Shown: in pieces, positions 1-5,641 of the stretch
How positions within the stretch are numbered: position 1 is the stretch's first letter
Layout: every line of letters begins with the position of its first letter
DNA from: Gammaproteobacteria bacterium
Lineage (GTDB): Bacteria > Pseudomonadota > Gammaproteobacteria > Arenicellales > Poriferihabitantaceae
NCBI GenBank assembly: GCA_009839585.1
Contig: VXPI01000241.1
Span: 1-5,641 of the forward strand
Direction: 5' to 3'
DNA: 5,641 nt
The notes under the pieces: model-generated
Told to the model about the DNA's origin: nothing
The model's input: only the letters and a program-made list of their open reading frames with translations
Database searches by the model: none
Position numbers and translations under genes: made by a program

Positions 1-205
1 TACCCTATCGTGTCAAGCAGTTATCCTTTCGGCAAGGATATCTTTTCTCGAACCCCTGATTGGCAAGCCCGCTTGCAACCGCCAACAGGCAGGATAGTCA
101 TTCGAAAATATTGGGAAATTATCCACTCCTGCATCGGCATGCCGTCTTGTGAAGCATTGGACAGATAATCATCCAGTGTTGTTGAATCCGGCAACAAGGG
201 TGCAG
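1..205. other. Left-edge stretch, coding status unclear
   Basis: No gene can be assigned here. A plus-strand frame is open from base 1 to a TAA at 166-168 (55 codons, no start in the window) and could be the tail of a gene entering from the left. A minus-strand frame is also open, from inside the SRPBCC gene to a TAA at 21-23, with ATG codons but no convincing ribosome site. Open runs of this length are not rare by chance, and neither product resembles a family I know. A perfect 7-bp inverted repeat (22-28 with 34-40, loop of 5) is followed on the plus strand by TCTTTT. It is a weak terminator candidate because the stem is AT-rich. Confidence 0.3.
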
Positions 206-700
206 TCAGGATGCCCGTCTCTTGATCTCTGCCCTGGCCTCGGCGGCATACTCTTCAATAAACCTTTTTGAATTGAAGAACAGGAATCGCATCACTTTGG
301 ATACAACTCCAAACGTGGTCGCCTCTTCCGTGAAAGTACCGATCGTTTCGTCTCCCTCTTGTCTGAATTCGGCAACATAGCGCCCCTCGAACCGGCCATC
401 CACGGCAGACTTCAGGACTAACCTGTCTGGAGGTGATTTTTCGACAAGCTGAAACCGGATTGTCATTTTCGACTTCTCCAGTGTTTCGGCCCAGCTTTGC
501 TGGTCCTCTGATATCTCCACACTGACAACATCCGAACGCCAATTCGGTTGACTCGCAAAATCCGTATACACCTCCCAGACAGCATTGATTGGCGCATCAA
601 ACCTTATCTCGACTGTAGTTCGAGTGGTTGCCGGTATCAACAGGGCGGAGAGTGCTACAAGTCCGATTAGAACAACAACAATCATTAAAGTCAGATTCAT
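206..700 (-). CDS. Membrane-anchored SRPBCC (START-like) family protein
   Basis: The 164-residue product belongs by pattern to the SRPBCC/polyketide-cyclase-like superfamily, small helix-grip proteins with a deep hydrophobic ligand pocket. The ligand cannot be told from sequence. Residues 1-25 form one hydrophobic segment that ends before TTRTTVEIRFDAP, most likely an uncleaved signal anchor placing the domain on the far side of the inner membrane. The SRPBCC domain fills about residues 27-162. It shows the usual opening (FDAPINAVWEVYTDFASQPNW, residues about 34-54), central strands with a GRFEGRYVAEF segment, and a C-terminal helix (KRFIEEYAAEARAEIKRR) that would close the pocket. Length is normal for single-domain anchored members. 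The ATG at 700 is the first in frame and begins the hydrophobic anchor. No good Shine-Dalgarno precedes it, and the ATG at residue 6 is an alternative. It lies 309 bases downstream of the helicase gene beyond a hairpin, so I infer separate transcription. Nothing ties it to the defence genes. Confidence 0.88.
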   Translation of the reverse strand: MNLTLMIVVVLIGLVALSALLIPATTRTTVEIRFDAPINAVWEVYTDFASQPNWRSDVVSVEISEDQQSWAETLEKSKMTIRFQLVEKSPPDRLVLKSAVDGRFEGRYVAEFRQEGDETIGTFTEEATTFGVVSKVMRFLFFNSKRFIEEYAAEARAEIKRRAS

Positions 701-1009
701 CGGTTACAGGCCATGGGGGTGTATTTTGTCTCGATTCCCCGATATTAACACTCAGACCATGAGGGAATCATGCCTCAAAGTTTGCAAAATAGGCAACTAC
801 TCGCCCCCTGTTGGGAGCGAGTAGTTACCTAAAATCAATAAATACAAACTCAAACTAACAAGTTGTTTTTGCGCCTGCCCCAAGTTTAACAAGTGGTGCA
901 TTATAGGCAATGATAAGGATGGATCTTGATTTAGAACTGGAGAGCCGGGATCTGTGTTTACTGGCGGATTAATAGCAAACATGGAACAGACTGCGTTGAT
1001 TCTTGATGC
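701..1009. other. Gene-free spacer between helicase and SRPBCC genes
   Basis: This 309-base stretch holds no credible gene. A 61-codon minus-strand frame (797-982) runs straight through the hairpin, has no recognisable domain or ribosome site, and is best treated as chance. The stretch contains the hairpin at 792-829, two copies of TAACAAG (856-862 and 887-893), and a small palindrome AACAAGTTGTT at 857-867. The promoter of the SRPBCC gene should lie in 701-790 on the minus strand, but I see only an AT-rich TTAATA with no properly spaced -35 box. Confidence 0.6.
792..829. repeat. Palindromic hairpin element, possible terminator
   Basis: GGCAACTACTCGC (792-804) pairs with GCGAGTAGTTACC (817-829) over 13 positions with one mismatch, which is a G-U pair on one strand. 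CCC and GGG in the loop can extend the pairing. On the minus strand the stem is followed by TATTTT, so it could act as a terminator about 180 bases after the helicase stop and before the SRPBCC gene. The 11-bp core of the right arm (CGAGTAGTTAC) recurs inverted at 5575-5585, so it might instead belong to a dispersed palindromic repeat family. The structure is visible in the sequence; its role is inferred. Confidence 0.65.
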
Positions 1010-4000
1010 TTAAGACTCACCCTCAATGATTGACCAGACTTGATGGTAGCTCGCCCCACGCTCTCCCATTGCATTCACCCACTCGCCAACATCGGCTTCT
1101 CGAAGCCGATTGCGAATCTGGTGAAGAGGATCTTCTGCCTTGATGCCAAGGCTTGCCGAGAGCACTGGCGCAGCTACTCTGGGCACACCAAGCAATCTGA
1201 GGGCAATAGCCTCATCACTGTTGACGCCGTAGTAAACACGTGCTGGCAGGTTGCGGATACTTCGTTGCTCATCGGTAGACATTTCACCAAAGTCATTTCC
1301 CAGTGTTAGTGACTGAAGTGCGGAGAGACCCCATGATGCAGTTTGCGTTAATCTTCCGAACACGCTCTGACAGCATCTGGTCATTGCATTGACGGGATCC
1401 GTTTCAACCTCATAATTCTCCGTCTGATTGGACTGACTAAAGTAATTTCTCGCCATCTCTGTAAGCGGACGTCCCTGTACCCACGCGCAGATGATTCGAG
1501 CGAGCTTGTCTCCATCCTGGCTCGTTCCGCCAGTAACATCCTTAAGAGAATCTCGCAGTTCGGGAACCTGCAGGAGGAGTCCCATCATCCTGCGAAGCTC
1601 GTCTCTGCGGCTGGAAAACAACTCGGGCGACCATACGTCACTAGGCAGATTTTCCTGGCTGAGCCTTGCCAGTGTTTCGTTCACCGATTCCCAGGAGAAT
1701 CCTGTTGCATCGACGAGACCTAGGGGTTTCCCCTTGATTCTTTCCGCATAGGCGTACACGCTCTGCACCAAACTATCCGCCCATCCCTTGTGGCTCTTGC
1801 GCAGCAACTGAAAACCCAGGGTACCGCGGAGAACTTGCTCGACCTGTGCTGCGAACTGCTCATGATTCCCGATCTGGCGATACGTGTGAGCCAGATATTG
1901 GGCAAATGCGGACCAGCTTGGGAGATGCGACAGAGATTCCAGATGTAGTTGAGGTCCGACTTCCATTGCTGTCTGTACCATGTTGATGAGCGTCGAATTG
2001 AGTTCGCCTACTGAAGTATCTATGAATTCCTCAAGCACTTGCTGTCTGGCATCATCATGAGCTGCAAGTGCCACAATTCCAATATCTCCTTGGTCGACAC
2101 GACCTGCTCGTCCAGCTATGTTCCAGAAGTCCTCGGGGGGCATGTTTCTTCGGTATGGCCACCTTGATGACCGATATTGATGACTGGCAAACACCACACC
2201 GGACACCGGAAAATTTACTCCTTGAGCAATGGTCGTCGTTGCGACCAAGATTCCCAATCGGCCACTCTCTGTCAGCCACTCAACGAGAGTACGTGTGTCC
2301 TCAGACATACCTGCATGATGAACACCAACACCATATTCAAGCAATCTGGCTAACGGAAAGTCCTGTCCCATTTCGTCAATCAAGAACTGTTGCACATGTT
2401 TCAGTTCTCCGTCCTTCAGTGTGCGTTTATTCTCTTCAGTTTTGAACTTGTTGGCGATTCTCCACGTTGCCTGCGGTGTGTCAGCGAGCACAATAACTGT
2501 CCCTCTCTTCTGAAGAACTTGTGCGGTTGCTGCTGCGATTTTACCCGGCGAGTTCTTTACTGCAGACCAGGCCAAGCCGAGTGGACGCGGCTTTCCGATA
2601 AAAACCTGTTCTGGGATGTCGAGAGTATTGTGCGTTGTGTGCCGAGTGTGCAAGGATAAACTGAACTCGCCTCTACGATCACCCTGGTTCGCACGAGTTA
2701 TCGCCACCACGCGATCGTTTGGAGTCCAATCGATACCTAAGTCAATACTCTTGTTGCTATCTGGGGATAGCCAATGGGCAATCTCCGCACCGTTTCGGAT
2801 AAAAGGCGTCAGCAATAGGAACTGCGCGTATCGACACTCGCGATTGATGGTTGCAAGCAGAAGTTCAAGCCTAATTCCACGGTTCTCGAAAGCCAAGCCA
2901 TGTGCTTCATCCACGACGACCAGCGTGAGCGGGCGGCCAATTTCACCCTCCCATCCGCTACGTAGCATGATATCCAACTTCTCAGGGGTAGTCACGAGGA
3001 TTCGGAACTGCCGGGACTGATTGGTTTCGGTCAGCATTCCTGCTTCGAGGCCATCCACTTCCAGTGCTGGGCTTACCTTCTCTACTGCGACCCCAAGGTA
3101 GGAGAAATCATGGCGGAGGCGTGTTGCAATCTGATTCAAGAGCGTTCGCGTAGGCGCCAGATAGGCAACCCACCCGTTTTCCTGATCAAACTGGTTCAGT
3201 GCTTGAAGAATCCGAAACTCGGCGATGAAGGTCTTGCCACTGGAAGTTGGCAAGCTCACCACGACTGATCGATGACCTGAACCTAGCAGGCCTTCTTCCC
3301 TAAGAGTTCGCCTCTGGGGTGGAAGCATCTCGAAAATCGGGCGTACTCGGTTGCGGGCTGTCAGTGACTGGGCAAATTGGGTAACTCTACTGTTCACTGC
3401 ACGCGTTACCATCCAGATGCTGTTGTCCGCCATCATGCGAGCTGCCGGAGCAAGAATCCTCGACAGCATCTCCATCTGTATCAACTGTCCATGCGCCGAT
3501 GCGATAACAGCTCGGTCAAATTGTGCCTCAAGTTGCTGGTGGATGTCATACTGGCCATCGACTGACCCCTGACCGATGTAGGTGCCCAAAATCTCAGCAG
3601 CTTTCGCGAGATGATACTGGGCCATAAGTCCCCATGCCGGTGACGCATCCTTGCGGGCCTCGGCTTCTTTCAGGAATGTCGGTTCGATTGCCTTCTGGGC
3701 TTCGCGAATGGCAACAATTCGTTCTTGAATAGTATCGAGGTCGTCCCAGCCTTTTTTTCGCAATAGATGCAACCATACGTCCAGGACCGACGACCAGACA
3801 CGAACCCCCCAATCGGCTGAATCTGTTGGTAGATCTGGAAGCTCGCAATCGTTGACAATCCGGCGGAAGTCTGCAGATCGTTCGCCGAGCACTGCAATGC
3901 AACCCAATCGTACAAACCACTGAGCTGCGGCAATTGATTCCTCGGGCCATGTCATTATTCTGGCAATCTTAAAAATCTCGGATGCAATAATTCGGAGTTC

Positions 4001-4195
4001 ATCCTCACGCTCATCATCCAGGGCATCGAATAGCTGCAATTCAAGTGCATTTGCGGCAAACCTGAGATCTTGATCATCGGTTGCTTGAGGGGATGAACTC
4101 AGAGCATTGGCGATCCTCAGTCGATTTACCTCCATCGAAACCTGGCGAAGCCGCTCCTCGCCAATTGCGGTTCGAAGCCAGGTGGCTGACGTCAT
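1010..4195 (-). CDS. Ski2-like DExH helicase, Hachiman HamB-like
   Basis: The 1061-residue product is a superfamily 2 helicase, expected to use ATP to move on or unwind nucleic acid. Visible motifs are Walker A LPTSSGKT (315-322), motif Ia LAPTRTLLNQ (346-355), Ib VTTPEKLD (401-408), motif II DEAH (429-432), a Ski2-type VGVHHAGM (623-630), motif V ATTTIAQGVNFP (652-663) and motif VI AGRAGRVDQGD (694-704). Motif V and the GRAGR form of motif VI place it near Ski2/Hel308. Motif III is odd: LLLTPFIRNGAEIAHWL (460-476) has LTP where SAT is usual. About 290 helical residues precede the motor and about 350 follow it; both lack motifs I know and may contact the nuclease or DNA. The ATG overlaps the upstream nuclease stop as ATGA, so the two are probably translationally coupled. 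Size, motor type and partner match HamB of the Hachiman anti-phage system. The helicase call is firm; the system name is inferred. Confidence 0.93.
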   Translation of the reverse strand: MTSATWLRTAIGEERLRQVSMEVNRLRIANALSSSPQATDDQDLRFAANALELQLFDALDDEREDELRIIASEIFKIARIMTWPEESIAAAQWFVRLGCIAVLGERSADFRRIVNDCELPDLPTDSADWGVRVWSSVLDVWLHLLRKKGWDDLDTIQERIVAIREAQKAIEPTFLKEAEARKDASPAWGLMAQYHLAKAAEILGTYIGQGSVDGQYDIHQQLEAQFDRAVIASAHGQLIQMEMLSRILAPAARMMADNSIWMVTRAVNSRVTQFAQSLTARNRVRPIFEMLPPQRRTLREEGLLGSGHRSVVVSLPTSSGKTFIAEFRILQALNQFDQENGWVAYLAPTRTLLNQIATRLRHDFSYLGVAVEKVSPALEVDGLEAGMLTETNQSRQFRILVTTPEKLDIMLRSGWEGEIGRPLTLVVVDEAHGLAFENRGIRLELLLATINRECRYAQFLLLTPFIRNGAEIAHWLSPDSNKSIDLGIDWTPNDRVVAITRANQGDRRGEFSLSLHTRHTTHNTLDIPEQVFIGKPRPLGLAWSAVKNSPGKIAAATAQVLQKRGTVIVLADTPQATWRIANKFKTEENKRTLKDGELKHVQQFLIDEMGQDFPLARLLEYGVGVHHAGMSEDTRTLVEWLTESGRLGILVATTTIAQGVNFPVSGVVFASHQYRSSRWPYRRNMPPEDFWNIAGRAGRVDQGDIGIVALAAHDDARQQVLEEFIDTSVGELNSTLINMVQTAMEVGPQLHLESLSHLPSWSAFAQYLAHTYRQIGNHEQFAAQVEQVLRGTLGFQLLRKSHKGWADSLVQSVYAYAERIKGKPLGLVDATGFSWESVNETLARLSQENLPSDVWSPELFSSRRDELRRMMGLLLQVPELRDSLKDVTGGTSQDGDKLARIICAWVQGRPLTEMARNYFSQSNQTENYEVETDPVNAMTRCCQSVFGRLTQTASWGLSALQSLTLGNDFGEMSTDEQRSIRNLPARVYYGVNSDEAIALRLLGVPRVAAPVLSASLGIKAEDPLHQIRNRLREADVGEWVNAMGERGASYHQVWSIIEGES

Positions 4196-4989
4196 GATGC
4201 ATCCATATGAAGCAAGCCTGGCCAGCCCTCAATAGGAATTGGCAAATACCAGGCGTTAATTTCGATGCGTGTCGGATCAGAGAGACAGTCGGCTAGGCCA
4301 CGGGCCCGTATAGAAACATCAAGCTCATTGGGTTCAGTATCACGAAGAAGCATTCCCACAAGGAGAATCTCCTTCCCAAGAGATTGAACATAGCGATCAA
4401 CTGCCGCCCGGTAGATCTCCCGGTATTCGTCAGATTCACATCTCGTACGAAGCCAGGTCAACAGGACATGCTGGAGGTCTAGACGAGCGGCTTCGTTCTT
4501 GAGTTGCCAGATCAGTCCCCCGCTTCCATACATCACGTTGGGGGGTGTACTTTTATCCGAAGATGTCTTGACCTCGCCAAAGAGCAAGAGGACAGAATCA
4601 CCCTCCTTGCAGAATCCCACCAAATCCGCCCCCGGCAGACTGGCCTTTGGTGTTCGGCGATCTCGTATCGAATTCCAAGGCCAGCAGATTTCACGCGTCT
4701 CGTCATCGGCTAGGATACATTCTGCCAAAGCCTCTCCTACTGCCCAAGGTTTTTCTACGGGAACTGCTCGAAGGAGATTCTCTACGAACTGGGTGGCCAT
4801 CCCTGTCGTAGCCATGCCACGTAGTTCCGCCTCGAATTTATTTTGGACTTCATCGCCATGTACCCTCGCCTTCACACGATCTGACATGTATGACTTGAAG
4901 AGATCTTCGTTAATGACAGAATGGCCGCTCCAATGTACAGGTCCGCTTGACCCCGAATAATGCATTTCTGGTGCGAGTGCAGCAACCAT
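4192..4989 (-). CDS. PD-(D/E)XK nuclease, Hachiman HamA-like
   Basis: The 265-residue product reads as a DNA-cutting effector of the PD-(D/E)XK fold. The signature is GAD (120-122) about 17 residues before the strand LLLFGEVKTSS (134-144), giving candidate metal and catalytic residues Asp122, Glu139 and Lys141. Glu86 or Glu90 in GEALAECIL is the likely first-helix acid. No signal peptide or membrane segment is seen, so the protein should be cytoplasmic. HamA of Hachiman is a nuclease of similar length that is held in check and released by its helicase HamB. Here the helicase follows with a 4-base overlap, which supports the comparison. I cannot confirm membership of the HamA Pfam family (DUF1837), and a distinct nuclease family with the same fold is possible. 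The ATG at 4989 is chosen because it has GGAAGGGG upstream (5000-5007) with a 10-base spacer; ATGs at residues 9 and 35 are alternatives. The start lies 2 bp after the last hsdM-frame stop. Confidence 0.85.
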   Translation of the reverse strand: MVAALAPEMHYSGSSGPVHWSGHSVINEDLFKSYMSDRVKARVHGDEVQNKFEAELRGMATTGMATQFVENLLRAVPVEKPWAVGEALAECILADDETREICWPWNSIRDRRTPKASLPGADLVGFCKEGDSVLLLFGEVKTSSDKSTPPNVMYGSGGLIWQLKNEAARLDLQHVLLTWLRTRCESDEYREIYRAAVDRYVQSLGKEILLVGMLLRDTEPNELDVSIRARGLADCLSDPTRIEINAWYLPIPIEGWPGLLHMDAS

Positions 4990-4999
4990 GCTTATTTAT

Positions 5000-5007
5000 C
5001 CCCTTCC
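5000..5007 (-). promoter_or_regulatory. Ribosome binding site of the nuclease gene
   Basis: GGAAGGGG on the minus strand lies 10 bases before the ATG at 4989. It falls inside the last open frame of the hsdM remnant, whose TAA (4992-4994) sits between this site and the start codon. Ribosomes finishing any remnant frame could re-initiate here. The site supports the 4989 start over later ATGs. Confidence 0.55.
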
Positions 5008-5104
5008 AGGTTTTCAGTCAAGTCCAGACTCACGGATAATGTACCGCATTTTCCTACTTTCAGATCTGGCATGAGATTGCCTCTTTCGTCTTTCCACGAC
5101 TTGT

Positions 5105-5140
5105 GCCAGCGGGCTCTAACAGGCCAGCGGGCTCTAACAG
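5105..5140. repeat. 18-bp perfect tandem duplication within hsdM remnant
   Basis: The 18-base unit GCCAGCGGGCTCTAACAG occurs twice in direct contact (5105-5122 and 5123-5140). In the HsdM-like frame it duplicates six residues, PVRARW, inside a conserved segment that normally holds one copy. It looks like a slippage duplication in a gene no longer under selection. Confidence 0.9.
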
Positions 5141-5405
5141 GAACAAAAAAGGCTTCACCATAGGATGTCTTTCCTCAAGCACTTCACCAATGATATCCGG
5201 CTTGAGGTAATCAAAGTCCTCTCGAAACTGCTCACGCTCGCGGTCAAACTCGTAGGAAAGTGCCGTTTGAGGAATAGCATGCCAAAGATTATACTCCTTG
5301 AACTCCGAAGCGTCCATTTTGCCACGCAGGATGTCTACAACCTTCAGAAGGAAAGATTCGAGTTGGGCGAGAATGATTTTCTCCTGCTTCAAATTCAATT
5401 TGCCC

Positions 5406-5555
5406 TTACGCCCTCTCGCTTCCTATTTGCTTTTCGAACGCTTGCCGGACTAGACCCATCACATATTGCAATTCTTCAGGCGCCGAGTTCCAGTCCGAAG
5501 TGCAACTGGGGCTTGTTAAATTATCCCACAAAATTATCTTTAAGGCACAGGCCAA
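5406..5555 (-). CDS. Small hypothetical ORF upstream of hsdM remnant
   Basis: I do not recognise this 49-codon frame. It would start at TTG (5555) with AAGG (5562-5565) six bases upstream. It ends in an amphipathic helix-like stretch (APEELQYVMGLVRQAFEKQI) before TAA at 5406-5408, seven bases before the hsdM TTG at 5398. The tight spacing on both sides and the protein-like composition favour a real or formerly real coding segment. It is in the same frame as the gene fragment at 5559-5641, separated only by that fragment's TAA and one codon. It could therefore be the former C-terminal part of that protein, cut off by a nonsense change. A short, decayed or spurious frame is equally possible. 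Confidence 0.35.
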   Translation of the reverse strand: MACALKIILWDNLTSPSCTSDWNSAPEELQYVMGLVRQAFEKQIGSERA

Positions 5556-5558
5556 GTC

Positions 5559-5641
5559 TTACCTTAATTCAAAAGTAACTACTCGTCCCCTTGATTCTAC
5601 TTCATTAGCGGACATCATTTTCTGCTTGACAAAAGGAAGTT
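5559..5641 (-). CDS. C-terminal end of an unidentified protein (partial)
   Basis: A minus-strand frame enters from the right edge and stays open for 26 codons to TAA at 5559-5561. It ends in a probable beta strand, GRVVTFELR. Two adjacent ATGs lie inside it, so a 19-codon leader-like frame is an alternative reading. Too little is visible to name it. Its position just ahead of the hsdM remnant suggests it was part of the same operon. The repeat core matching the hairpin at 792-829 lies within this reading frame (5575-5585). Confidence 0.35.
   Translation of the reverse strand, partial: LPFVKQKMMSANEVESRGRVVTFELR
5575..5585. repeat. Inverted copy of the hairpin arm core
   Basis: GTAACTACTCG here is the exact reverse complement of CGAGTAGTTAC at 818-828 and differs by one base from the left arm at 793-803. 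A run of C follows here, as it follows the left arm. It has no pairing partner nearby, so it is only a half-site. It overlaps a possible coding end, so chance similarity is not excluded. Confidence 0.45.

Larger units (their letters stand above)
4992..5398 (-). pseudogene. hsdM N-terminal remnant, type I R-M methyltransferase
   Basis: Only the first part of hsdM survives; the protein is normally roughly 500 residues and methylates adenine in a type I restriction complex. The frame from 5398 (TTG) gives LESFLLKVVDILRGKMDASEFKEY, typical of the HsdM N-terminal domain. An extra A near 5290 shifts into a frame reading IFGMLFLKR (5263-5289), exactly the expected continuation. Two extra bases at 5261-5262 restore the first frame, which gives SYEFDREREQFREDFDYLKPDIIGEVLEE. 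Near 5162 a one-base loss moves to a third frame reading YGEAFFVPVRARW, again HsdM-like, with a 6-residue duplication. HsdM-like character fades after about MPDLK (near 5060), and that frame stops at 4992-4994. SAM-binding and catalytic motifs (NPPF region) are absent, so it cannot methylate. The upstream AAGGG (5403-5407) suits TTG at 5398 or 5392. No hsdS or hsdR is in the window. Confidence 0.85.

Noticed and set aside
46..60. tRNA T-arm-like GGTTCGA on the minus strand
   Set aside because: Flanking bases do not form the 5-bp T stem, and no acceptor or anticodon arm can be built around it.
840..915. Possible integron attC site (TAACAAG, AACAAGTTGTT)
   Set aside because: The required outer boxes (RYYYAAC and GTTRRRY) and the folded inner arms are not present in either orientation, and no integrase is seen.
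797..982. 61-codon minus-strand frame after the helicase
   Set aside because: It ends inside the hairpin arm, has no ribosome site and no recognisable sequence; the composition is low-complexity and unlike the neighbouring proteins.
4499..4960. 153-codon plus-strand reading frame inside the nuclease gene
   Set aside because: It is antisense to the GAD...GEVK nuclease core, which has clear family motifs; the plus frame has none.
5165..5578. 137-codon plus-strand reading frame
   Set aside because: It lies antisense to the hsdM remnant, whose minus-strand frames match HsdM, and its product shows no domain. It is a shadow frame kept open by chance.
1..5641. CRISPR array or retron
   Set aside because: No regularly spaced direct repeats of 20-40 bases and no reverse transcriptase or Cas sequence appear on either strand.

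Overview
The window reads as bacterial accessory DNA of moderate GC, judged by eye at a little under 50 percent. The gene families (a membrane-anchored SRPBCC protein, a type I restriction methylase remnant, and a nuclease-helicase pair) fit a proteobacterium. No rRNA, tRNA or housekeeping gene is present to fix the taxon. Every supported gene lies on the minus strand, so transcription runs from high to low coordinates.

Right edge to about 4992: this is a degraded defence locus. From the window edge there is the C-terminal tail of an unrecognised protein (5559-5641), then a possible 49-codon reading frame (5406-5555), then the N-terminal part of hsdM, the methyltransferase subunit of a type I restriction-modification system. 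The hsdM part is broken. It carries a 1-base and a 2-base insertion that cancel each other, a further frameshift, an 18-bp tandem duplication, and loss of everything after about residue 115.

Centre, 1010-4989: two intact genes overlap by four bases (ATGA). The first encodes a 265-residue PD-(D/E)XK-type nuclease, the second a 1061-residue Ski2-like DExH helicase. A small nuclease of this size followed by a large Ski2-like helicase is the architecture of Hachiman (HamA-HamB), an anti-phage system. I call it Hachiman-like, because family-level assignment of the nuclease needs a profile search. The nuclease start codon lies 2 bp after the stop of the last open hsdM frame, so the module replaced or displaced the rest of the restriction operon.

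Left, 1-1009: a 309-base gene-free stretch contains a strong hairpin (792-829). An 11-bp core of its right arm recurs in inverted orientation at 5575-5585. Then comes a gene for a 164-residue membrane-anchored SRPBCC protein (206-700), with no evident link to defence. The first 205 bases hold only ambiguous open frames.

Taken together, this looks like a spot where one defence system (type I R-M) has decayed and another (nuclease plus helicase) occupies its place. Nuclease and helicase would work as one complex or one pathway. The SRPBCC gene is probably the neighbouring chromosomal gene at the edge of the island.
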